Below, in pieces: positions 44,901 to 57,140 of a stretch of DNA of 64,000 nt. The stretch lies in contig JAVXUO010002370.1 of the NCBI GenBank assembly GCA_033065855.1, forward strand, positions 310,001-374,000, in the 5' to 3' direction. This DNA is from Escallonia rubra (Eukaryota > Streptophyta > Magnoliopsida > Escalloniales > Escalloniaceae). The notes under the pieces were generated by a model that was not told the origin of the DNA, made no database searches, and worked only from the letters and a program-made list of their open reading frames with translations. Position numbers and translations under genes: made by a program. Numbering within the stretch: the first letter of the stretch is position 1; each line of letters opens with the position of its first letter.

Positions 44901-46046
44901 GGTTGTCTAACGAGAAATATTTTATTTAATAGGTGATTCCGTTACTGAGAAAATCCGAAAGCGAGGAGTTCATCGGCTATAAAGCCAACAGGTAAGGATA
45001 GTGCGGTTCCGTTATGGTATCCGTTATTTTGCTTGGCATACCATGTTGATGATGCTTGTGTTGAACTCCTATATTTATGTTGGAATACCGGTTGATCTTA
45101 TGACCCGGTACTTCTTGTTGTCTTGTGCTGTTGAGGACTTAAGGTAGAATGAATTCCCTTATTCTGCCCGATAATGAGCCTGAAAGCATTGTTGAGGACT
45201 TATGATCGAAAACACTCTCTAAGTCCACTCCTTTGATGAAAACTGTCCCCTAATCTGTACAAGATTGAGATGAACACCCCGTATGAAGGGGCATCATTAA
45301 GTGGAGGGCAAGTGAAGTGAAGTAATGGCGGTCAGTGAAAAAGAAAGTAACTGACAAAAAGAGGATGAAGCGTGCTAGAGTCTGTCTCGTCGTGTCGAGT
45401 CAAGCATGCATTGCAATTGATTTTATTTGATGTTGCTGAATTTATTGTCTTGTTATTCTCATGATGATTAGTATTTCCCCTTGCATTGCACTTGCATAGT
45501 CCATGAGTCTGTCCAAGTGGAAATGATGATGTTTTGTTGGGCTTGAGCCGCTCAGTCTGAACAAAGGTGATGCAGCAAGATGGTTGCAAATGTTCGTTCT
45601 TGGCATCCTTAAATCCTTTGCCTTCGTTGAAAATTTATGATTGATTCTTCGATAATTTCGAAAGGGTTGTACGTTGTACTTTGTACTCGTCATATTATCC
45701 TTACTGGGCGACTTGCGCTCATTCCTTATCTTATGTGTTTTTCAGGTACTAGGTTTGAACAAGGAGAGACCTCGGGTAAAGGTAAAGAGAAATTATGCTG
45801 AGGTCCTGTGAGGAAATATATATCGCCACGATGATGTAAAATTCGGTGTAAATATTAAGTTGTGTTATGTTATGCAGTTTTCACTGCAATACGATGTGTA
45901 CTATCAAGGAAATTTTTTGTAAGGACGTGTTGTGACGTTCCTTTATGGTCTTAAGGTTGTAGTTGCTCTGTGTTGTAATTAAGGTTATGACATTGACATG
46001 ATTGACATCTCAGCTCTGGTAACGTCACTTGGGCTGGGGTGTCACA
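41989..46046 (+). repeat. Solo LTR 3, with nested MULE
   Basis: Begins TGTAATATCTT and ends GGGGTGTCACA, with the perfect 5-bp duplication AGCTG at 41984-41988 and 46047-46051. A MULE is inserted only 11 bp from the left end. Without the MULE and its duplication the LTR is about 2.7 kb. It shares the GGTAATTTT, GATGAACA and TTACTGGGCGA boxes with solo LTRs 1 and 4 but is more diverged, so it is a related subfamily. Confidence 0.85.
42000..43357. mobile_element. MULE-type non-autonomous transposon with duplicated left terminal repeat
   Basis: 1358 bp with inverted ends of about 165 bp (GGGATAATACCATTTTAG on the left and its inverse on the right) and the perfect 9-bp target duplication TAATATCTT (41991-41999 and 43358-43366). 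The left terminal repeat occurs twice in tandem (42000-42169 and 42170 to about 42339). The interior (42340-43190) has CCACC-rich and GGTGG-rich arms and a 139-codon open frame (42635-43054). No transposase. Confidence 0.9.
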
Positions 46047-46051
46047 AGCTG

Positions 46052-48900
46052 CCACCAGAGAGAAAAATGGAACACATTATTGCAGTCTACATGCCGATAC
46101 ACTTAGATATACCTTCAAGTATATAGTGTATTGGGCGTAGAGTTTTCTTTAAGATTCTATTTTAACGCCCTTATTCTAGAAGGGAAGTCTACCTGCCATA
46201 AGAATGCGTGTAAACAGAATAATAAGGGCCCCAAAACCTAATCTAAGGTAAACCATCTTTCCAGACTCTAACATGGGTTAAGCCAACATAAACAAACTGA
46301 TTGGATATGACTTGACTCGAATAAAACAATAGAAATAAAGCATATCATAGACTGACGAAATGAACCGGACTGGACCGAATTGGACTGAACTGGACTGGAT
46401 TAAACTTGAGCGAATTGGACTGGACTGAACTATACTGGACCAAATACAAAAAAATAGATCTACAAAAAATGGGGTATCTACAACATCTGTATCCAAAAAA
46501 AACTTTCTTCAACAGGCGAGTAGTGTCTTTTCTAGAACACACTAAAATGTATCGACTGACACTTGTCAAACCAACCGGTATATCTAGTGCAGTAGTTGGT
46601 ATTCCTTTTTCAAGAAAACAAAACAAAAGAAATTATTATTTTTTATATTTGCTCACCAACCTACTGCTAATCGACATTGTTAGCTCCGGCTTTTAGCGTC
46701 TCATCTTCTGTTGCTCTCGGTGTGTCTAGACCATTAACTCCTTCCATGGAAAGTTGGTTCTGGATCTATATATGAGTTCTTGCCATTCCTAAGTGACCAA
46801 TCACTTCCACGATTGCTTACTCTAGCTCTTAGTTCCCTATTTTTGGTGTGTGTGGATGACCAACCATTTCCTCGCGCTATTGGCTTCAGCAATTAAATAG
46901 AGTCTTTGGTTTTCCTAAGCAACCACCATTTCCAGGCATTGTTGGCTCCAGCTTCTAGGTGTGATCTTATCGTCTCGAAATTAACTGCTTCCACATAATA
47001 TTGTCTTCGCCCTTATCTAAAGATTATTCTTGATCTTCGCTTCCATGAGTTGTTGCTTCTAGCTTCACATAAAATTTATTCCCAAATTAATTCTGATGTT
47101 GTTTGATGACCAAAAGCGTCGACGTGTTGTTGGCTCCTGCTTCAAGTAATGTCTTCAAATGCTTGGCAACATTTAGGTACCTTTTTTTCATTAGTATTTC
47201 TAGGCCCCGTTTTTAGTCGACCATTCTCTGAACTACATTAGTTTGATTCCATTTCCAAGAATACATATGAAGCCTTACAAATGTCCGGCCCCCATTGTTT
47301 TGAGTCTTTGCAATAGTCATCTGTTCGATGGGAATGTGTTATTTTTGGTGATGTTCACTTGCATGCGAGCTCCCTCATCGAAGGATTTTGTTGATATCCT
47401 TTTTCATAAACATATATTATATCTAAATTGAATCCACTCTTGTCCAATCTGGTTCAGTCTAGTCTAGTCTAGCTTAATCCAGTTCAATCCAGTCTAGTTA
47501 GTCTATTGCTTTAAATTAGGTTTTAATTCCTTTTTGTTTTTATTTTGGTCCCATCTACTCTAGTCTTGTCCAGTCAATTTATATATGATGGGCTTAACCC
47601 AGGTCAAAGGCTTTTAACCCAGGTCAAGGGCTAGTAGTTTTCTGGGCATGTTTTTATTTAATCCACTCACATTTTTATGGTCGATAGGCTTTTCCTTCTA
47701 GAATAAAGGTTTTTAACTAAATTACAAGGATCGAAAAAGTGTAGTAGGTGGTGCACTTGTTCAATATTTTTCCTGGTAATGGCTAAGGTATTTCAATTGT
47801 TTAATATTATGGTGACGACTAAGGTTGCATCTTATTCTCTTTGTGCATATTTTTTCTAGCCTTAGACCACCATGCCTAAATATAATCAGTCCCATGCACC
47901 CCCTAGACACATTGGAAAAATCCCCAGAGGCTACTATCATTCTATGAGGTTTTCATTTGGGAGATGATATATTGTGATGCCTTCCAATATAAACATTTTT
48001 ACACAATTTTTTCAACTCCATTGTGGTTACATCTATATTAGTAGTCAAAAAATCCAAATCAAAAGGTTTAACTTTTCTACATGTTTCAAATAAATAAATC
48101 CCTTTCTTGCGGTCAAATTTTGGTCCTTTTGAATAATAAAAACACATTTTTCTAGTACTCATTCCATAGAATTTAGTTGGATAACTATTTTTGCGAAACC
48201 ACAGACCAGATGTAAGGTCACCTTCCCTCGGATCGAAACCATACGGTTTGGAACCAGATTTGTTCAATCGAGTACGTAGGACAATCCGCCCTACATATTG
48301 AATTCAAAACCACATTTAGGAAAGTTAAGAATTGTTCTTTTAATAAAAATCATCAAAAATGGATAAAACAAGTAGAGACCTATTCTGGGTATGATGAGGT
48401 GCCTAACACTTTTGTCATTTAAATTAGTCCCTGACTCTAAATCTAGGGTGCCATAGATTAATGGCTTAATCGTTATCCTACAGTCAAATTTTAGTTTATT
48501 TTTGTTTTCCTTGTTATATGTTTAAGTAGCTCTAGATATTTGATGGCACTTCTAAAACCAGATTTTTGGATGCATGTCATCACAGTCTCTAGTGTAAACT
48601 TTATTGACAAAGCATAGGCAACCTGCAGGAACCTGAGGGTACGTCTAAAGAAACCCTTGCAAAATAAGTTTCAGTATGTAACATAATATATGGCAAACTT
48701 CTTTTTTACAAAACGTGCTAAGCTTCGATCCGAGGGAAAAATCCCATGAGACAAGTACCAGATTAAAGGTTGGTGCTAGTTGCCTTGGACATTGGTTACC
48801 AAGGGCACGACATTGTTTGTATCACGTTAAAAGGAGGAGCAGCCCCCTTGAAAATCTGGAGCATCATCGGCCATTGATATCCAAAAGAGACCCATTGCCA
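46052..48900. repeat. Rearranged Tat/Ogre-like LTR pieces and degenerate repeats
   Basis: The minus-oriented LTR start phrase ATGGGGTATCTACA lies at about 46470-46486, preceded by a GGACTGGA/GAACTGGA-rich stretch (46360-46440). The inverse phrase family (CAGTCTAGTCTAG, CAATCCAG) recurs at about 47455-47510, so parts are in opposite orientations. A degenerate repeat with a CATTGTTGGCTCCAGCTTCT core lies at about 46680-47180. GAGGTGCCTAACACTTTTGTC at about 48390 matches the right part of the Tat LTR. No gene was recognised. Confidence 0.45.
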
Positions 48901-50701
48901 GAGGTGTCACTATAGAGGGATATATCCTGACCACAACACTTTTTTCAGCCAATGTGAAGTCTCTGTTTTACTTCTGTGAGGCTAGGCCTTTGCCACGATA
49001 CCTCCCTGGCAATGGCTGTACTGGGCATCACCCAGCATAAGGAAGTTTGTGAGTACGACGACATGTGCTAGAGATGGATTCTTGAGCTGATCAATGACTA
49101 GCTACCTCCAATCATTTGAGGTAGAGTTCTTAGGGATGAGGTCTAAGGTTGTCCATGCTTCAGTCTCTTGATCGTGATGAGGTGTCCTCTATTCGTCATC
49201 CACTTCTACTTCAGACGCGATGGTGGGTAAGCGATCATGCCTATTATGACATTCATTGTGATGTTTATACTGAACATGGCCAATCCTTCTTTCTAAATGA
49301 AGGATGATGGCATGGTAGGTGCCTAGGTCGGTTCCTTAATTATAACTTCTTTGTCGTCCTTATTCATGATCAAGCCAGAGTCACCCATACCACTTAATGA
49401 CTTAGTCTCCATATTAGTAACAAGTTTAAGTTTAATGGCGAGCGTGTCTTACTCGGGTTTGTTATTGGAGACAAGGAAGGCAAGCTTGAAGGATAGGGAA
49501 ATGGTGACACCATACGGGCTTTAGAGGACTATGCCTCTGCCTTCTGCCTGATTGGTTCTCCAGTGTGACCTTCGGTCGTAGCGGAGCCATCAAACTCAAG
49601 CATCTCATTCCATCAATGTCAGTTTCTAGGGTCGTCGCCTCCCCAGGCAATTGGTCTGAGGTTCGTTCATACTATTGGCAGGGGAAGAAGGCCAACAAGT
49701 TGACGAGATCTTTGACGAGGTCTTGATAGTAGAAAGCGGTGGAATTCATGATAGGAGGGTCAAACTTGATAAGTAGGAGCAACCATTGTGCGAGTCGTCC
49801 GAATAGGTCCAGGTGAGTAAGCATACAATAAAGGGGATCGACCTTTGCGACAAGGGTGATCGGGTGTGCCTGGAATATTGTCTAAACTTTTAAAAGGCAC
49901 ACACCAGAGATAAGTAGTGCTTCTCTAACTTAATAATTGGCTTTCGGTTCCCCTGGCCGACTATGAAAGTAAATAGGGTGCTCCACCCCATCCACGTCTT
50001 GGGCCAATACATTGCCTATGGACTGAGGCGTGGAGGTCAAGTAGAGGAGTAGGGAATACCCTTCTGAGACACCATTAGTTTTAGGAAAACATGTAAACAT
50101 ACTTTATATTTTTAAAAGCTTATTGCTAGGACTCACCCCAGCTCGGAGGGGCACTCTTCCATACCAACTACTGAAATGGGATGACGAGTTTGACAAAGGC
50201 GGGGGTGAATCCGTAAAAGTAGGACACCTTGCCAAGAAAGCTCTTCAACTACTTCTCTTGGCAGGAGGCATCTCTTGTCAACATCGATGCACTACCAGCT
50301 GATAAAGAAACCAAGGGATTTGCAAGATGACACCTCGAAGGCACAATTTAAGGGGTTCATACCTAAGTTGTTTTATCATTAGTGCTCAAAAATCTGTCTA
50401 AGGTCCCCATGGTAATCGATTTCTTTCTTTGATTTGACAATAAGGTTACTCACATGATTCTTAATTGTCCTCTTGATGGAAGATGACAGTCATGTCCCTT
50501 TAACAGTTAGCACCAACAATCTTGAGGCCAAAGGGTGTGATTTTCTGATCAAAGTTGTCCATGGGAGTTCAAAACGCTCTCTTGGCAAACTTAGCTAGGT
50601 TGATTCTTTTTTGGTTGTAGTATGTTGTAGCCTATGAATGCAAACCCATTCATAAAGGATAAGGTTTCATGCCTAACAGTTACTTTAGTGAGCATACATA
50701 C

Positions 50702-50739
<38 letters not shown>

Positions 50740-51100
50740 AGTAGCAGGAACTTTTCTTTGGGTCATGCCTTCTTCAAGTCCTTGAAGTCTATGCAGACTC
50801 AGATTTGTCCATTCTTCTTTTGGACAGTCACCATAGTGTCTAGCTTGATGAGGCCGGTAATAGGTCTAATGAAATTAGCCTGTAGGAGGCGCTCAATTTC
50901 ATCATTTATCTTTAGTTCAAGATTTGGGTGGATGGCCCATAAAGGCTTCTTGATAGTTATAGACTTAGTGACAATGTTCAAGTGGTGCAAGATGAGGGTA
51001 GGGGCATCTTATTGTAGCTCCAGGCAATGCATCATGATACACCTCAAGGAGAGCAACCGGATCATCTTTTTACTCAGGATAGTTTAGTGCCAATGTAAGT
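48901..51100 (-). pseudogene. Decayed Ty3/gypsy pol (reverse transcriptase and beyond), Tat/Ogre-like
   Basis: On the minus strand, 50799-50990 reads LWAIHPNLELKINDEIERLL and IRPITG, followed by KKNGQI, which is the start of a gypsy reverse transcriptase. Later phrases such as FKDL and SFMNGF, and a region near 50400-50560 matching the family's NAGATYQRAMTAIFH segment, follow in order to about 50100. RNase H and integrase regions further left are too worn to outline. A (GT)n run (50708-50737) has grown inside it. Many breaks; an old fossil. Confidence 0.65.
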
Positions 51101-52597
51101 GACTTGGGGTTCTTTTCCTTGGCAATACCAACATAAATAATTGGGAAAATTGTACTCGTACCCCTGAATTTATGTTTTAATGCACTTACTACCCCTCTCT
51201 TTAGAAATTTACATTGACACCCCATGACGTAAGCTTTTAGTCGATGAATGACTTAAGTTCCCTTTTATATCTAATGAAATTTTCAAAATTTCCAGCCTAA
51301 CCCCATAAACCAATTCATGGTCAGGGCACTAAGGTCTAGAGGGTCATCGACTTTCCTCATCCTGGCGATTTGAGATTGGAGTGTTGCCAGTTTGTCTTTC
51401 CACTCCGTAACTACGGGAGGTTTCACTTCCTCATCCTCGAACTCATACTGCCAATCAAATGCAGACCCTTCTTCATGTCATCCTTATTTTCTCCTCTTGC
51501 CTCTTCCTCTGGTTCTTTCTTATGTTTTTTCTTGAGGTTGTCTAATTCATCTGTTGTTCGAGATTGTTGATCTATCAACCATTCTGGAAATATTTCGGTA
51601 GTTCACTGATAATAGAACCAAATCTGAGATATGTGAGAATTCCTCAACCATTGGAGTTTGTGAGAGGTTTCTGGATGAGTCCTAATACCAACCACAATAT
51701 AGCTTAACTGAATAGAGATATTGATCAAAAAATTAAATAAACATACTATAGAGATCAAGCTGTCGGGCTCGTACCCTAATAGAGGGCGAGATGAAAACTT
51801 CTGGTCTTTGGGGGTGTCTTTTCAGAATTTTAACAAGTTGAGGGGTAGGACTGACTAACCGTCTGGTTATCTATGAAGGAAAACCAAACGGTTGTTCAAT
51901 GAGGATAGGTTTTGTTTCTGGGAATTTTTCTGGGAAGTAAGGTTCTGACTAACTCTCTGGTCATCACGAGGGATAAACTGGCCGGTTGGTCAGTGGGGTG
52001 GATCAGGGTATAAACCAGTCAATCTCAAAATTTTCAAGCAATTGCACCTACTGACTAATCGTCCGGTTGGGAGCGCGGTTAAGTGGCCGGTTAGTTAGAG
52101 TCTCCCCGTTTTGCAAAACTACCCGTTTAGCTTATAGAATGTTGGTTGGTTTCCCTGCCAACATGTTATAGGGCAATACAAGTATTCTCCAAACAAAGGG
52201 CAGAATAGTGAATGGTCCGCGTGTGTGGTTTTCTCTCAACACTGGTGTAAAGGTCACTCCATCAGCTCGACTGTACCATATACCTAACTCAGGAAGTCAA
52301 TAATGCGCGATCAGTACGCATACAAGCCATTTAATATACCAAGAAAACTTGGAGGCCCCTTTAGTACGAGGCCATGGAGTTGAGGCTACAATTGAAAGAT
52401 CACCTTGAGACCAGGAGGTTTGAGGCCTTCAGCCGTTCCCAACAAGTGGGTGGTTAGGGTAAGAGGTGCGCGTGTGCGAGGTATGGAAATAAAAGCACAA
52501 GTACCACAATTATATCACATTATACAACACACAGAAAAATGCAACAAAGTCAACAAATCAATAAAAAAATTTCAAGTCTAGTTCTCCTAATTTTAGT
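51101..52597 (-). other. Leader/gag-side remains of the minus-strand gypsy element
   Basis: Lies between the pol relic and the primer site. No readable gene. Repeated phrases of the type CTGACTAACCGTCTGGTT and ACTGGCCGGTTGGTCAGT occur at about 51860, 51950 and 52050, and a related CGGTTAGTC phrase lies in the neighbouring LTR at about 56670. Confidence 0.45.
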
Positions 52598-52615
52598 CCC
52601 CAGCAAAGTCACCAC

Positions 52616-53674
52616 TGTAGTGAATCGCCTCGAAAAAAATATCCTCGCCAGAAAAGGATTTTAGGAGTCCACATCTATGTTTTATTAAGAAAAATAGGAA
52701 AAATAAGAAAAAAAAACCCAAAAATTACTCTAAATGTCCAACAGGTCGACTAATCTATTGAAAACTGAGAGATGGGTTCGAGGACTAAGTTAGGTAGCGG
52801 GAAGGTGTTAGGCACCCGCCATGCCCTTTCGGTTTCTACCTCATTTCTATTGATTTTGGCCTTAAAACATGTTACGCACAAAAAATCGTAAAAGATACCT
52901 TAAGTTTATTTTTATGGTTTTTTGGCTTGAACTCGGCATTAGGGATCGAATAGCTTACGTATCCGGTCAGACTAACCGGAATCAAAACCGATGTACTTCG
53001 ACTCTGGTCTTACGTGAAGTAGTCTACATTCCGAAACTTAGACCTAGACTTAGAAATGTATAAGACTCTTTTTTGACTTTTGTGATGGAAATGTGACTTC
53101 GGGAAATGGGAGACAATCTATGTAATTTTCTAAACTAGAAAACTATTAAAATTACCTCTAGAAGTAGCATGTCTTAGAGACTCGAGGACGCTCTGCCAAA
53201 TGATCCACGACATGAAGAGATCAAAAGACTTTTTAAGTGAGTTTGAATGGAAAAAGTTCTCGAGAGAGTTAGTGTATCACATCACACAGAAATTATAATA
53301 CCCTGAAAAATACCTTAAATTAATCTAACGGTGAATTAGATTAATTGAGGGGGGTTGTTTTTATTAGTAGCGTTACTTTATTGATAATTAAGTATTATGA
53401 AGTTATATAAGGGGTTAGTTTGGCCTTGGGGCCAAAATATAATTTTACAAAAAATAGTGGGGGCAAAATGTAATTATGGATAATTTGGGGGCAAAATTGT
53501 AATTTTGAAATATTGTGATGAGTGGCATGAAATGTGTCATGAGGGAGGAAAAGATTTAAGGGATGTTGGCCTCATCCTACTTAGGAAAGGTTACTAATCT
53601 TGTTGTTAAAAAAAAATAATGTGAAGTTAGGAAAAATTAAAGAGGAAAGAAGGAAAAAGGAAAAAGGAAAAAGG

Positions 53675-53716
<42 letters not shown>

Positions 53717-56700
53717 AAACAGAGCCTCGGCAGAAGAGAAGAAAACCAGGGGAAGAGAAGAAAGAGAAGGAGAAAGAGAAAACAAAGACAAGAATGAAAG
53801 ATAAGGAAAATCAAACCTTAGAAAAAACAGAGAAGTAATCTCTTCCTCTTGATTGAATTGTTAATTTGGTATGATTTATGCGTGTTTTTACTCTTGGGGT
53901 GCGGCCTACTATGTGTGTGCGTGAGTGTGTTGTGTGTGCGCATGGGGGTGAAGGGGAAGGGGGAAGCAGCCATGGAGGCTGCTGGGGTGCACTGTGAGTG
54001 GGCCGGTGCCCTGTGTGTGCGTGAAGGGGGGAAGGGGAGCAGGAGAGTGGGAGAGAGCAGCAGCAGGTGCTGCTGCTGTACGTGTGCAAAGTGTGTGAGT
54101 GGTGAAGGGAAAGGGAGGGGGAAGTCAGCGTGTGGGGAGGGGGGACTATGTGAGTATTGGTGTTGAGTGGAATTTGGTGGGTGTAATGGGGTCTGTGTAG
54201 ATGAAATTAGGTGGGTAGCGTGTTAGATTCCATGGCTGTGAGGGGTGAGGGGCTCGGCAGTGGGAGGAAGAAGGAAGTGCCTGTGTGTGTAAAAGTTTGT
54301 GTTTGATCCAAAAAGTGAGTGAATGGTGACCGTAATTGTCACTAAAACTAGTCAGGTTTAATATAGCCCATTGATGGAATTTTAAAAATAGCTCAAGACA
54401 GATTTAGACAAAGTACAAAAACGAGACTCTAGTTATTTTTATGAGATATATAATGTGGAAAAATCAAAATTTTCCGATGTCAGGAAGGGGGCTAACTGAT
54501 GCGGTTATTGTAAAACTTCGTGGTGAATTTAAAAATAGCAAACTCACGCAGCTTCGTGTGAAAATTTTATGAGGACCTTAAAATGCTGAGATGCTTCAAT
54601 ATTTGAAATTATGGGACATTTCGAAGCCAATAGCATTTTTATAGCGGAGCCGGCTTCTGAGTACTCTATTAATTGCTGTTCGAGATTTTTAAGCGAAAAA
54701 AAATCCCCGGAGGAATATTTAGTCCAAAAAATGAATGTAGATGCTTAAAAATATGTTTTAAAAGTGGTTTTGGAATTTTTAAGGCGCAGTGACCATCAGG
54801 GGGTGTTTTGGTAATTTTACATAAGCCGGGGGAATTTTGGTAATTTTTCCTACAAAACTTTCTGAAGGATTTTTGGTCCGGGAAGGCATATAAGACATCT
54901 GATAAGTTGTTTTGAAGTGGTTATGGGGTGTTGGGGTGGTAGTGACCATCAGGGGGTGTTTTGGTAACTTATCATGTCGACACCGAACTTCGGGGAGCAC
55001 ATGCAATTAAGGGTTCTGAGTGACGGGAAGCGAGGAATGGGGTTAGTACGCCTAAATGAATGAATATTAGTACTCACGTATTACCAAGGCTAGGTTAAAG
55101 ACCCAACAGTCGGGTCGGGTTAACTAGCCGTTGTAAAACATTATAGATAACTGATAGAAAAAGAGTAGAATAAATGGTGTATTTATGTTGATTAGTGCCT
55201 GACGAGCAAGGTCTTGTATGATTAGGTGACCTTGCTTGTTGTAATCTGGGTTGCTTGCTCATTAGCTAAACGCCAATTAGGTAAGGATAACACGGTTCCT
55301 TGTATGCTATGAATTGCTTTGCATAGCATACATGTCGTTGATCGTGTTGCGGTACTGTGAGTGTTGCACAATTGATATGAGATGTCGGTGGTTATTGTGC
55401 CGATGTCTCTCTTAGTTAAAAATATTGTAGAGGAGTTGTGATTAATTTTCTCTCTAGTCCACTCTGTGGGTGATGTTGGTGTGAGTTTCAATTGTAGTGT
55501 TGAACACCGGTCGATTTCATGATTGGAAACTCTTGCTTGAGCTATTGATTGATCGAGGACGTAAGGTGGACTCATTTCCCTTAGTCCGTCCAATTGGTAT
55601 AACTTGTGGTTTGGCAGTAGCAAGGTTGGGGACGAACACTTTTCGTGAGTTCCCTTCTTGTGCTTAGCGTCTCTTTTAATTATCTGAGAATGAGATGAAC
55701 ATCCCGAAACACGGGACATTATATCGAAGGAAGGCCTGTGAAATATGATCACCGGCAAAAAGGATGTATGGCGCGCGAGTCGAGTCTGTCTTGTTTGGTC
55801 GAGTCCAGTCAGTCGGGTCTGAGTCTGCATTGCATATGATTTTATTTTGATGTTAACAATTTTAATGGCTTGTATTTCATTGATGATTAATTTGGTTGTA
55901 CTGATTTAATGTTCATGTGCATAGTTTGTTAGTCGGTCAGTCTTGTTCATAAAAATGTGGAGATAATGTTGTTCTATTGGGCCTTAAAGCCTCTCAGTCT
56001 GAAAAAATATATATTGCTTGGCCATTAGGTTGATGTGGCGTTATTTATTGAACTCTTGTTTACTAATATCGTTGGGTTGATTCCTAATTTCCCCGAGGCT
56101 GTCGCATCGTCTGTGCACGTTAATCCTTGTGTTATCTTTAGTGGGCCATTTGCGCTCATTCCTTATCTGTGTTGTTTCAGGTGGTAAGGTCAAACTGGGT
56201 GAGACGTCGGGGAAAGAGAACGAGAAGTTGGCTTGAATTATAAAAAGAGACGTAAGATGTTATCAACTGTATTTTGGGGATCTAGATGTTATATTTTAAA
56301 ACTTCCACTGTGTTTATGCTGAACGTTGTAGTGAAGATTTTTGTAAGGATGCCCTTTTGAAGATTTATGTATATAAAGTATGTATCTAGAGTTGCTTTGT
56401 AATCCAACATGGATTATGTTGCATTTTATGACCAACAACTCAACTCTGGTGATGTCACTTGTGATAAGGGGTGTCACAGAAATGTTATGTGATGAGTAAA
56501 GAGAATAAGCTCTCAAGTTCCAAACCCTTGAAAATGAAGGCCAATGGCCCTATTTATAGAGCTTAGGGTCACAGAATATGATAAAATTGGCTATGCCAAT
56601 CTGTAAGGTTGGAGATCAATCAGTTTATTGGATAAAATTGTAGATTGATTAAAATCAATTAATTGGTCGGTTAGTCGAAAATCGGCCGGTTCATCCCATA

Positions 56701-57140
56701 AATTAAAAATGATCATTTTTTTGAATTTTGAGACATTATCTGACTCTCAATTCGGTAATTTACTCTGATTTTGCAGATGTGATGTACCAGATTCGGGATA
56801 ATTCATCATTACCATACAAATCATGGATTTAATCTTTGCATCAGGGATAATTCATAGATTATTTCCTTAAATTATCTAGACAAACAAAATAAAATAAACA
56901 AAATCTAGACATTGGACTGGACTTACATAATTGAACTAGACTAGGCCAATTACTAATTGGACCACTTGGACTATTGGCCTGGACAAGACCAATAGACTTG
57001 ACAAATGGACTTAGACAATTAAATTGGACTTAACTAAATCAATTAATTAAGTCAAATTACTTGGCCTAAGCTTAGTAATGCACCATGATTAGTTAATAAA
57101 GCCCCTTAATTATTTAATAGTACAAAATGGGGTGTCTACA
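52616..57140 (-). repeat. Tat/Ogre-like gypsy 5' LTR (minus strand), split by solo LTR 4
   Basis: Ends TGTAG and CTACA in plus orientation. On the minus strand it is followed by TGGTGACTTTGCTGGGGA (52598-52615), a Tat-type primer-site region, so it is the 5' LTR of the minus-strand gypsy relic. Without the 3.19-kb solo LTR it is about 1.33 kb. Its right end abuts a copia pol relic. Confidence 0.7.
53294..56478 (+). repeat. Solo LTR 4, 3.2 kb (same family as solo LTR 1)
   Basis: Begins TATAATACCCTGAAAA and ends GGGGTGTCACA, flanked by the perfect 5-bp duplication GAAAT (53289-53293 and 56479-56483). Long blocks match solo LTR 1, for example GACGAGCAAGGTCTT, GAGATGAACATCCCG and TTTCAGGTGGTAAGG. 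It contains a GA run (53680-53710). Confidence 0.87.

Noticed and set aside
47953-48267. 104-codon minus-strand frame with no simple-sequence bias
   Set aside because: Lies antisense in decayed gypsy LTR sequence and I recognise no domain; it cannot be supported as a gene.
51150-51310. Possible MULE end (ACCCCTGAATTTATG type phrase)
   Set aside because: No inverted partner or target duplication found nearby.
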